14,084 nt of DNA from the NCBI GenBank assembly GCA_007119005.1, contig SKQM01000087.1, forward strand, positions 1-14,084, read 5' to 3'. The notes below the pieces were generated by a model. That model saw nothing but the letters and a program-made list of their open reading frames with translations. It was not told where the DNA came from and made no database searches. A program made the translations under genes and the position numbers. Origin of the DNA: Thioalkalivibrio sp. (GTDB lineage Bacteria > Pseudomonadota > Gammaproteobacteria > Ectothiorhodospirales > Ectothiorhodospiraceae). Positions 6,734-13,583 of the stretch are shown piece by piece. Every line of letters starts with the position of its first letter. Position 1 is the first letter of the stretch.

Positions 6734-7276
6734 ATGGCCGAAAAGGCGGTTTTCCTCGATCGTGACGGCACCCTGATGGTGGATGTCGGCTATCCGCGCG
6801 ACCCGGACGACGTAAGGCTTCTTCCGGGTGTCGTCGAGGGGCTGACCGCCTGTCGCGACGCCGGTTTCCACCTGGCGATCGTCAGCAACCAGTCGGGCGT
6901 CGGCCGGGGCTACTTCGGTCCTGACGCCGTGGCCGCGGTACACCGCCGCCTGCTGGACCTGCTGGAGTCCGAGGGCGTCCGGATCGACGACGCCCGGTAC
7001 TGTCTCCACGCACCGGAAGATCACTGCGCCTGCCGCAAGCCCTCGCCACTGATGATCCAGCGTTCGGCCGGGCATCTCGGCGTCGACCTCGCGGCGAGCT
7101 TCATGATCGGCGACAGGCCTTCCGACGTCGAGGCGGGACGCAGTGCCGGCTGCCGCAGCATCCTGCTGTGTCCAGATGCCGATAGCGCGGCCACCGCGGC
7201 GGATTTCGTTGCGGGCAGCTGGCCGGAGATCGCCCGCATCATCCGTGCCGCGGGCGCCAGCCGGGGTCATGACTGA
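6734..7276 (+). CDS. gmhB: D-glycero-D-manno-heptose 1,7-bisphosphate 7-phosphatase
   Basis: A HAD-superfamily phosphatase of 180 residues (E. coli GmhB 191) that removes the C7 phosphate between the two HldE reactions. DRDGT (9-13) gives nucleophile D9 and general acid D11. SNQSGVGRG (51-59) is motif II, K102 is the motif III lysine, and GDRPSDVEAG (126-135) is motif IV. A structural zinc site is present as CxH (C90, H92) and CxC (C98, C100). The zinc loop is short, with five residues between H92 and C98, as in the HisB N-terminal phosphatase and shorter than in E. coli GmhB. Histidinol phosphatase is thus the main alternative, but the position between gmhA and waaA strongly favours GmhB. 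The start abuts the gmhA stop. Confidence 0.93.
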   Translation: MAEKAVFLDRDGTLMVDVGYPRDPDDVRLLPGVVEGLTACRDAGFHLAIVSNQSGVGRGYFGPDAVAAVHRRLLDLLESEGVRIDDARYCLHAPEDHCACRKPSPLMIQRSAGHLGVDLAASFMIGDRPSDVEAGRSAGCRSILLCPDADSAATAADFVAGSWPEIARIIRAAGASRGHD

Positions 7277-7361
7277 GCGGATTGCCGCCCGGACGGCGCG
7301 ACTCCGGCAAGCGGGCCCTGCCGCGCGGGTATCCGCACCGGATCCGGAGTCCGCTGCATGA
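7269..7361 (+). CDS. Possible 30-codon coupled ORF bridging gmhB and waaA (doubtful)
   Basis: ATG at 7269 overlaps the gmhB stop (7274-7276), and its TGA at 7359-7361 overlaps the waaA ATG (7358-7360), so this frame tiles the 81-base gap exactly. Both junctions share the string CATGACTGA, and the first four residues (MTER) match those of WaaA. The rest is rich in Ala, Arg and Pro with no recognisable motif. No good Shine-Dalgarno precedes it (GGGG only 2 bases away), so any translation would depend on ribosomes re-initiating after gmhB. It may be a leader that couples gmhB to waaA, a remnant of a duplicated waaA start, or chance. I lean toward coupling or chance, not a functional peptide. Confidence 0.25.
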   Translation: MTERIAARTARLRQAGPAARVSAPDPESAA

Positions 7362-8701
7362 CTGAACGACGGTGGCGCTTCCGCCTCGCGCGACTGGGCT
7401 ACAACCTGGTCATCCACCTGCTGATCCCGCTGGTACTCCTGCACTTTCTCTGGCGCTCGCGCCGGGAACCCGGGTACCGGCAGCATATCGGCGAACGCCT
7501 CGCCCTCGGTCCGCCTCCCGCGCAGCGTCCGGACCTGTGGATTCACGCCGTTTCCCTGGGCGAGATGCGCGTTGCCGGGACCCTCGTCCAGGCGCTGGCG
7601 GACGGCCATCCCGCCCTGCAGATCCTGCTGACCACCGTGACACCGGCGGGCCGGGCCGAGGCGGAGCGCATGCGTTCCGCAGGATTGCCGGTGGAGATCC
7701 GCTACCTGCCACTCGACGCCCCCGTTCTGCTGCGCCGTTTCATCCGCAGGACCCGGCCAGGGGCGCTGGTGCTGGTGGAGACCGAGCTGTGGCCCAACCT
7801 GCTCCGGCAGACCCGCCTGGCCGGCTTGTCCGCTGTTCTGGTCAATGCGCGCCTCAGCCCCCGGCTGCGCGCCACCTACCACCGGTTCAGGCTGCTTTAC
7901 GCCCCGCTGCTGGCCGCGCTGGAATGGGTTGCGGCCCAGGGCCCCGGGGACGCCGATCACTTCCGCGAACTTGGCGCCCGCCGCGTGGAGGTCACCGGAA
8001 ACCTGAAGTTCGATCTTCCGGAGGTGCCGGTGACGCCGGAACTGAGCCGCGACCGGTTTGCCGCCGAACGTCTTTGGCTCGCGGGCTCCACCCACCCGGG
8101 AGAAGAGGCCCTGCTGCTGGACGTCCACCGCCGGCTGCAGGCGGCGCACCCCGAAAGCCGGGTCCAGCTGCTGCTCGCCCCACGCCACCCGGCGCGGGCC
8201 CCGGAGTTGATGGCGCTGTCCCGATCGGCCGGTTTCAGCGTGGTCGCGCGTTCCGGAATCGCGGCCGCGCCCACGGCGGCAGACGTGATCGTGCTGGATA
8301 CGCTGGGAGAGCTGGCGGGCCTGTACGGGGTGGCCGATGCCGCCTTCGTCGGTGGCAGCCTGGTGACGCACGGCGGTCAGAATCCGCTCGAACCGATCGC
8401 GGCCGGCTGCCCTGCGGTGATCGGCCCTGACAGCCGCAACTTTGCCGACATGGTCGAACTGCTGCGGAACGCTGGCGCCATCGTTCAGGTCGCGGACGCC
8501 GACGGGCTGCTGCTGGCACTGGAAAGACTGATCGGAGATCCGGAGGCGGGCTGCGCCCAAGTCGAGAAGGCACGGCAGACCATCCGCGCCAACCGCGGCG
8601 CCACCGCGCGCACCCTGAGCCTGCTGGATCCGCTCCTGCCCGCCCCCCGGGAATCGGCCGGGCATCGGAACCCAGACCGGCGGCAGGTACGCTCGCCATG
8701 A
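7358..8701 (+). CDS. waaA: Kdo transferase (3-deoxy-D-manno-octulosonic acid transferase)
   Basis: This inner-membrane-anchored GT30 glycosyltransferase moves Kdo from CMP-Kdo to lipid IVA on the cytoplasmic side. An N-terminal hydrophobic anchor is visible at about 15-32. GYRQHIGERL (39-48) and WIHAVSLGEM (61-70), with the catalytic glutamate E69, are hallmark motifs. The C-terminal half holds AFVGGS (329-334) and HGGQNPLEP (338-346), the CMP-Kdo-binding signature. It is 447 residues against 425 in E. coli; the extra length is mostly a proline- and arginine-rich tail after about residue 420. GGAG (7346-7349) lies 8 bases before the ATG, a good ribosome binding site. The kdkA and opsX neighbours suggest a monofunctional enzyme adding one Kdo, but sequence alone does not settle this. 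Its stop overlaps the next gene as ATGA. Confidence 0.96.
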   Translation: MTERRWRFRLARLGYNLVIHLLIPLVLLHFLWRSRREPGYRQHIGERLALGPPPAQRPDLWIHAVSLGEMRVAGTLVQALADGHPALQILLTTVTPAGRAEAERMRSAGLPVEIRYLPLDAPVLLRRFIRRTRPGALVLVETELWPNLLRQTRLAGLSAVLVNARLSPRLRATYHRFRLLYAPLLAALEWVAAQGPGDADHFRELGARRVEVTGNLKFDLPEVPVTPELSRDRFAAERLWLAGSTHPGEEALLLDVHRRLQAAHPESRVQLLLAPRHPARAPELMALSRSAGFSVVARSGIAAAPTAADVIVLDTLGELAGLYGVADAAFVGGSLVTHGGQNPLEPIAAGCPAVIGPDSRNFADMVELLRNAGAIVQVADADGLLLALERLIGDPEAGCAQVEKARQTIRANRGATARTLSLLDPLLPAPRESAGHRNPDRRQVRSP

Positions 8702-9828
8702 AGATACGCAGCGCGGCAGAGAGGAGTCCGCCCCAGGCCATGCACGATACCGCGGCGCGCCGAGAGGGCGCCCTCCTGCACCAGCTCTCTGCGCTGGCCG
8801 TCGCCGCGTGGCTGTTCGGCGGGCCAGGCCTTCTCCTGGCTGAGGAACAGGCCGCCTTCGATGATGCCACGGTGGTCGCACCGGACGGAATCGAGGAACC
8901 CGGCGAACCCGGCCCGCTCTCGGGTGAAGACCGGATCGTCGTCGATGATCCGCTGGCGGAGGAAGAGCCGGACGAGATCGAGGTTCTCGCCGCGACGCGT
9001 CGGGGCCTTCACGGCAGCGCCTACTGGCTGGTGAAAAACGTCGATGGCTGGTTCGGAGAAAAGCCGTTCGAGGATGCCGGCCGCGTGGCGGGTGCGTTGC
9101 GGGTTCGCCTGCTCTACCGCGAGGACGACGGCTTCGATACGGATTTACGCTACCGGCTCCGGGTGCACATGCCGAACGTCAGCGAGTTCGGCTACGTCTT
9201 CATCGGACGCGACAACGAGAGGGAGCTGATCCGGGACGAGGACGAGGCCTTCGGACGGGAGCGGTCGCTGCTGCCCGAGAGCCGGAGCGAGGATCAGACC
9301 TTCTTCGTGGGTATCGGACGGATGGTACGCGAAAACGTGGACCTGAGGCTGGGGGTCCGCGGTGGCTACCGAGTGTTCGTGCAGGCCCGCTATCGGAAGA
9401 CCTGGTGGCTGACGGACATCTCCAACATCGACTACCGCCAGACATTGTTTCTCGCGGTGGGAGATGGTCTGGGCACCACCACGGGACTCAACTACGCCCA
9501 TGCGCTGAGTCCCGAAACGGCCTTCCGCTGGCGCAACTCGGCGACCATCGGAACCGAGACCAATGGATTGGAATGGTCGACCAGCCTCGGACTGTTCCGG
9601 ACCCTGGGCCGCGACCGCGGAATCTCGTTCGAACTCCTCGCAAACGGTGACACCGACGGTTCCGTACCGGTCGAGGAATACGGCCTGCGCGCGATCTACA
9701 GTCAACCGATCTACCGGGACTGGATCATCGGGGAGCTGATCGGCGGATACTTCTGGCCAAGAGCGGATGAGGATCCCGCGCGTGACCAGACGGTGGCGTT
9801 GGGGCTGGGAATCGAAATCCGCTTCTGA
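8698..9828 (+). CDS. Predicted outer-membrane beta-barrel protein, uncharacterised
   Basis: A 376-residue protein I do not recognise. A hydrophobic stretch (LSALAVAAWLFGGPGLLLA, 30-48) after an Arg-rich head looks like a signal peptide, with cleavage after residue 48. Residues 49-95 are very acidic and probably disordered. From about 107 (AYWLVKNVDGWFG) onward the sequence alternates polar and hydrophobic residues in strand-length blocks separated by turns. It ends in GLGIEIRF, with a terminal phenylalanine typical of proteins inserted by the BAM complex. The start at 8698 overlaps the waaA stop as ATGA and has AGG about 8 bases upstream; ATG at 8740 is possible and would give a shorter signal region. 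Tight coupling to waaA suggests a role linked to LPS or the outer membrane, which is inference. Nothing identifies a substrate or enzyme activity. Confidence 0.82.
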   Translation: MKIRSAAERSPPQAMHDTAARREGALLHQLSALAVAAWLFGGPGLLLAEEQAAFDDATVVAPDGIEEPGEPGPLSGEDRIVVDDPLAEEEPDEIEVLAATRRGLHGSAYWLVKNVDGWFGEKPFEDAGRVAGALRVRLLYREDDGFDTDLRYRLRVHMPNVSEFGYVFIGRDNERELIRDEDEAFGRERSLLPESRSEDQTFFVGIGRMVRENVDLRLGVRGGYRVFVQARYRKTWWLTDISNIDYRQTLFLAVGDGLGTTTGLNYAHALSPETAFRWRNSATIGTETNGLEWSTSLGLFRTLGRDRGISFELLANGDTDGSVPVEEYGLRAIYSQPIYRDWIIGELIGGYFWPRADEDPARDQTVALGLGIEIRF

Positions 9829-9866
9829 TCCGGCGGCGGGCCGACCGAACCCTGCCCACTGCAGAG

Positions 9867-9880
9867 CCGTTTACGAACGG
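9867..9880. terminator. Small hairpin between convergent genes, possible weak terminator
   Basis: CCGTT (9867-9871) and AACGG (9876-9880) pair perfectly around the loop TACG, which as RNA is a stable UACG tetraloop on the + strand. It lies 38 bases after the beta-barrel gene stop and immediately before the stop of the convergent histidine kinase gene. There is no T tract on either side, so termination is uncertain. Nothing else is seen in the 52-base gap. Confidence 0.35.
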
Positions 9881-11626
9881 TCAGCTCGGGAGGCCCAGAC
9901 GCCCGATCGCCCTGCGCAGATCCTCGAGATCGAGCGGCTTGCGCAGCACGGTCGGACTGCCGGGAAGGTCCGTCCCCGGGAAAACCGCAGCTGACTGCCC
10001 GGTCATCAGGATCAACGGCAGCTCGCGAAAGCGATCGTGCAGGATCCGGCAGAGTTCGGCACCGTCCAGCACCGGCATCGATACGTCCGACAGCACCAGG
10101 TCGAAATCGGGATCCTGTCGCAGGCAATCGAGGCAGGCACGCCCGTTTTCCGCGGTCGCAACGGTCGCACCATCCATCTCCAGCAGGCGCCGCACCGAGT
10201 CGCGGGTGCGCGGATCGTCGTCGACCACCAGAACGCGCAGTCGGGCCGCCACCCGCGCCCCGGCAGTGGACTCCGGGGTATCGGGGATCGCGCCGGTCCC
10301 GTCCCATAGCGGCACCAGGAGCCGGAACTCGGAGCCCTCGCCCACCCGCGAATCGACCTCGAGCCGGGCGCCGGAGCGCAGCACGAACTCGTGCACCATG
10401 AACAGACCCAGGCCGTGTCCGAGCTCCTGCGCCTTGGTCGAGAACAGCGGCTCGAAGAGCTTCGCCAGGACCCCGGAGTCCATCCCGCAACCGGTGTCGG
10501 CCACGGTCAACTGCACCCAATCCTTCATCCCTGCATCGCCAACAATCAGGGCACCCGAGCCCCCGCGTCGCACGCTGGACGCGGTGATGCCCAGCGTACC
10601 CCTACCCAGCATCGCATCCCGGGCGTTGAGGACGAGGTTCAACAGCGCCGCTTGCAGAAAGGCGCCGTTGCTGCGTGCCGCGAGTTCCGGTTCCAGCGCA
10701 AGTTCCACCAGGATCTCCGGCGGCAGCACCTGTTTCAGGATCCGCACCAGTTCCTCGATCGCCGCATTCACCTCCACCCTCTCCACGGCAAAATCGCCCA
10801 CGCGGCTCAGCGACAGCATCCCCGAGGTCACCACCTTCGCCTGCCCCAGCGCACTGAGGGTTTCCTCGAGGATCTGAGCGACCTCGGGGTCCAATACCGG
10901 ATGCGTCAGGGTCTCGTTCAGATAGTGCAGGTTGGCATCGATCACGCCCAGCAGATTGTTGAAGTCGTGCGCCACGCCGCTGGCGAGGTGGCCGATCATT
11001 TCGCGTTGCCTGGCGGCCATCATGTCCGCGTAGAAACGGTCCCGCTCGATCGCACTGACCATCAGGCTGGCAAAAACCTGCAGAAAATGGACTTCCTCCG
11101 AAGACCAGTCGCGCTCACTGTGGACCGCGTCGAAACCCACGAAACCGGTCAGCGCATCGCCCTGCATCACCGGCACCAGAAGCAGCGAGCGGATACCCTG
11201 GGATTCCAGGAACGCCTTTTCCCGGTGGTCCGGCGGGAGACTGGCCACGCTGGGAATCACCACCGGAGAGCCGGAAGAGAGCGCACGCGCGGCCTCCGGC
11301 GTGGCGTCCCACGGGACGTCAACAAGCATGTGGATCACCGGATCGACTCCGTGCGCCGTCCACTCGTGGGTGTTGGTGAAACTCCTGCGCTCGCTGTCCG
11401 CACTGAACAGATACGCTCTGTCGGTCCCGGTAAGATCACCCATTCGAGCCAGGGCTTGATGGATGAGCCCGTCCATGTCGTGGCCGGAGCGCCGGAGGAA
11501 CAGCGCCGAAAGCTCGAGCAGCCCGCGTTCGAGTCGCTCGAGAATCTGCCGGGACTCGGTCGCCGTCGCGTCCGGGTTTCGGAAAGTTGTGCGCGCGGAA
11601 CCCGGGGCGCCCAGACCCGCAGTCAT
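9881..11626 (-). CDS. Soluble hybrid histidine kinase (GAF - HisKA - HATPase - receiver)
   Basis: A 581-residue hybrid kinase. An N-terminal helix leads to a GAF sensor domain (about 50-195; TDRAYLFSADSERRSFTNTHEW). The dimerisation/phosphoacceptor helix has GVAHDFNNLL with H220. The ATPase domain shows the N box LLNLVLNARDAM (328-339), G1 DTGCGM (377-382), F box LFEPLFSTK (390-398) and G2 GHGLGL (403-408). After a linker, a receiver domain (about 463-578) has the acidic DDD at 469-471, phosphoacceptor D514 and K563. No membrane segment is seen, so it should sense a cytoplasmic signal, which is unknown. No HPt domain is present. The frame is open further upstream, but ATG at 11626 overlaps the regulator stop as ATGA and gives a sensible N-terminus. 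All catalytic residues appear intact. Confidence 0.94.
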   Translation of the reverse strand: MTAGLGAPGSARTTFRNPDATATESRQILERLERGLLELSALFLRRSGHDMDGLIHQALARMGDLTGTDRAYLFSADSERRSFTNTHEWTAHGVDPVIHMLVDVPWDATPEAARALSSGSPVVIPSVASLPPDHREKAFLESQGIRSLLLVPVMQGDALTGFVGFDAVHSERDWSSEEVHFLQVFASLMVSAIERDRFYADMMAARQREMIGHLASGVAHDFNNLLGVIDANLHYLNETLTHPVLDPEVAQILEETLSALGQAKVVTSGMLSLSRVGDFAVERVEVNAAIEELVRILKQVLPPEILVELALEPELAARSNGAFLQAALLNLVLNARDAMLGRGTLGITASSVRRGGSGALIVGDAGMKDWVQLTVADTGCGMDSGVLAKLFEPLFSTKAQELGHGLGLFMVHEFVLRSGARLEVDSRVGEGSEFRLLVPLWDGTGAIPDTPESTAGARVAARLRVLVVDDDPRTRDSVRRLLEMDGATVATAENGRACLDCLRQDPDFDLVLSDVSMPVLDGAELCRILHDRFRELPLILMTGQSAAVFPGTDLPGSPTVLRKPLDLEDLRRAIGRLGLPS

Positions 11627-12345
11627 TCCGGATCCGAGGCCCGCTCGCCCCTGAGATGGATGCGGTAACCGAGGCCCCGCACCGGCCAGATCTGCAGGTC
11701 GTCGATCCCCGACTCGCGCAGCTTGCGGCGGATGTTGGCCACGTGCACATCGACACTGCGGTCCTCGGCCGGCTTGACCTCCCGGCTGCAAAGGACCTCC
11801 CGGGTCACGGTCCGACCGGGACTCTGCATCAGCATCATCAGGATGCGCGTCTGCGTCTCGGTAAAGCGGATCCGGATGTCGCGGCCGTCCTCGCTGTTCA
11901 GGGTCATGTCTTCCCACGCCAGCCGGTACGGTCCGATCCTGGCCGTCGCAAGCGGCGGCGGCATCAGGGAGTGGCGCCGCAAAACGGCACGCACCCGCGC
12001 CAGAAGCTCTTGCGGAGCAAAAGGCTTCGTCACGTAATCATCGGCACCGGCATCCAGCCCGATGACCCGGTCCCGCAGATGGGTACGGCCGCTGACGATG
12101 ATGACCGCCGCGCCGGTGGATCGCAGCAGGTCGCGCGCGATATCGAGGCCGTCCTCGGAACCGAGGTTGAGATCCAGCAGCACGAGGTCGGCGCCCTGCT
12201 CGCGGCACACCTTGCGCAGCAAAAGGCTGCTGGACACACAGGTCACGAGGTGTCCGTCACGGCGCAGGTGGCGCTCCAGAGCTCGGGCCATGCGGACATC
12301 GTCCTCCACCACAACCACCTTGGCCGGCCTGACTCTGGAATCCAT
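11623..12345 (-). CDS. OmpR/PhoB-family response regulator
   Basis: A 240-residue transcriptional regulator. The receiver domain (about 8-122) has acidic D15 and D16, phosphoacceptor D58 in LVLLDLNLG, the S/T-type switch residue in VIIVSGRT, and K107 in VTKPFA. The winged-helix output domain (about 135-230) contains RFTETQTRILMMLMQSPGRTV, then the recognition helix RSVDVHVANIRRKLRE and the wing GLGYRI. It is the natural partner of the hybrid kinase, whose start it overlaps by four bases. Targets are not evident from the window; the adjacent LPS operons are obvious candidates but that is a guess. Its own ribosome binding site is weak. The 43-base gap to the zinc-finger gene holds no clear promoter, so it may be expressed from the glnE-ilvE side. 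Confidence 0.95.
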   Translation of the reverse strand: MDSRVRPAKVVVVEDDVRMARALERHLRRDGHLVTCVSSSLLLRKVCREQGADLVLLDLNLGSEDGLDIARDLLRSTGAAVIIVSGRTHLRDRVIGLDAGADDYVTKPFAPQELLARVRAVLRRHSLMPPPLATARIGPYRLAWEDMTLNSEDGRDIRIRFTETQTRILMMLMQSPGRTVTREVLCSREVKPAEDRSVDVHVANIRRKLRESGIDDLQIWPVRGLGYRIHLRGERASDPE

Positions 12346-12388
12346 GTTCTGTACCGTCGGATCGAAAGCCAGGAGGCTCCGTTCCGAT

Positions 12389-12607
12389 TCAGTCCTCCAG
12401 TACGTAGACGGTCCCGCAGTACGGGCAGCGCATGTGCCCCTCCGGGGATTCTTCGATCGGCAGATAGACGCGGGGATGCGAGGCCCACAGCGCGGTGTGC
12501 GGAGTGGGGCAGTTCAGCGGCAACTGGTTGCGGCGCACCCTGACCGTAGTCTCCGCATTGGCCGGCTTGAACCGCTCCTGCTGTTCGGCGGTGCGTGGGT
12601 TCGGCAT
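12389..12607 (-). CDS. Small CHCC-type zinc-finger domain protein
   Basis: A 72-residue protein of the zf-CHCC family, related to the C-terminal zinc domain of the mitochondrial complex I subunit NDUFS6. Probable zinc ligands are C33, H44, C61 and C64, in the pattern C...SHPRVYLPI...MRCPYCGTVYVL. The N-terminal 30 residues are polar and probably flexible. The start at 12607 has AGAGGG (12612-12617) four bases upstream. In several gammaproteobacteria such a gene follows ilvE and precedes LPS core genes, which matches its place here. Its molecular role in bacteria is not established. It lies 41 bases downstream of ilvE, probably in the same transcript. Confidence 0.88.
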   Translation of the reverse strand: MPNPRTAEQQERFKPANAETTVRVRRNQLPLNCPTPHTALWASHPRVYLPIEESPEGHMRCPYCGTVYVLED

Positions 12608-12648
12608 GTTGCCCTCTTCTGTTCGGTGTCGACGTTGCGGTAAGGACG

Positions 12649-13569
12649 TCAGACGTAAGTCAGCCAGGCCTCGTGCTTCGGGTGCCTGCCCTTCACCACA
12701 TCGAAGTATAGCGATTGCAGGCGCTGAGTGATCGGTCCGCGCGTGCCCGCGCCGATCGGCCGGTTGTCCACCTCGCGGATCGGAGTGACCTCGGCGGCGG
12801 TACCGGTGAAGAAGGCTTCGTCGGCGATGTAGACCTCGTCGCGGGTGATCCGCTTCTCGACCACCCGCAGACCCTCTTCTTCGGCAAGCGCGAGAATGGT
12901 CCGGCGCGTGATGCCGTCAAGGGCCGAGGTCAGATCCGGCGTGTAGAGCACGCCGTCGTGGACCAGGAAGATGTTCTCGCCACTGCCCTCGGCCACGTAG
13001 CCCTCGGTGTCCAGCAACATGGCCTCGTCGTAACCGCAGGAGATCGCCTCCTGCAGCGCCAGCATCGAGTTCATGTAGTTGCCGTTGGCCTTCGCCTTGC
13101 ACATGGTCACGTTCACGTGGTGGCGATTGTACGACGACGTGTGCACGCGGATGCCACGGGTCATGTTCTCCTCGCCCAGGTAGCTCCCCCAGGTCCAGGC
13201 CGCGACGATGACGTGAACCTCCAGGTTGTCGGCGCGCAGACCCATGCCCTCGGCACCGTAGAAACACATCGGTCGGATATAGGCGGTCTGCAGACCGTTC
13301 TCGCGCACAGCGGCCACCTGCGCAGCACTGATCTCGTCCGCGCCGTAGGGCATGCGCATGCCCAGGATGCGCGCCGAGTTGAACAGCCGCCGGGTGTGAT
13401 CCTCGAGGCGGAAGATCGCGGTACCCCCCTCGGCCTCGTAGGCACGCACGCCCTCGAACACCCCCATGCCGTAGTGCAGCGTGTGCGTCAGGACGTGGGT
13501 GCGGGCATCGCGCCAGGGCACCATCTTGCCGTCCATCCAGATCACCCCGTCGCGATCCGCCATCGACAT
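12649..13569 (-). CDS. ilvE: Branched-chain amino acid aminotransferase
   Basis: A PLP-dependent fold-type IV aminotransferase of 306 residues (E. coli IlvE 309). It interconverts valine, leucine and isoleucine with their 2-oxo acids using glutamate/2-oxoglutarate. The PLP lysine is K160 in AKANGNYMNSML (159-170). E194 in YVAEGSGENIF contacts the cofactor, and FTGTAAEVTPI near the C-terminus is the conserved phosphate-binding segment. HTLHYGMGVFEGVRAY (29-44) is the usual N-terminal signature. A longer frame reaches 13638, but ATG at 13569 is preferred because AGGAGA (13578-13583) lies 8 bases upstream and the longer form would overlap glnE. A second ATG two codons on (13563) is also possible. 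It lies 13 bases after glnE and links with it by nitrogen metabolism. Confidence 0.96.
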   Translation of the reverse strand: MSMADRDGVIWMDGKMVPWRDARTHVLTHTLHYGMGVFEGVRAYEAEGGTAIFRLEDHTRRLFNSARILGMRMPYGADEISAAQVAAVRENGLQTAYIRPMCFYGAEGMGLRADNLEVHVIVAAWTWGSYLGEENMTRGIRVHTSSYNRHHVNVTMCKAKANGNYMNSMLALQEAISCGYDEAMLLDTEGYVAEGSGENIFLVHDGVLYTPDLTSALDGITRRTILALAEEEGLRVVEKRITRDEVYIADEAFFTGTAAEVTPIREVDNRPIGAGTRGPITQRLQSLYFDVVKGRHPKHEAWLTYV

Positions 13570-13577
13570 CGTCGGTC

Positions 13578-13583
13578 TCTCCT
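13578..13583 (-). promoter_or_regulatory. ilvE ribosome binding site, overlapping the glnE stop codon
   Basis: On the - strand the sequence reads TGAGGAGAGA. The TGA (13585-13583) ends glnE, and its last base begins the AGGAGA Shine-Dalgarno, 8 bases before the ilvE ATG. This fixes the ilvE start at 13569 and suggests that ribosomes finishing glnE affect ilvE initiation. Confidence 0.75.

Noticed and set aside
6065..8881. A 938-codon open frame on the - strand opposite gmhA, gmhB and waaA
   Set aside because: It is antisense to three clear enzymes, and its translation is rich in Arg, Gly, Gln and Ala without any motif. Long open antisense frames are expected in GC-rich genes with strong third-position bias.
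10391..11668. A 425-codon + strand frame rich in His, Gln and Arg opposite the histidine kinase
   Set aside because: This is the mirror of the kinase codons, with no plausible domain or ribosome binding site; the kinase motifs are complete on the - strand.
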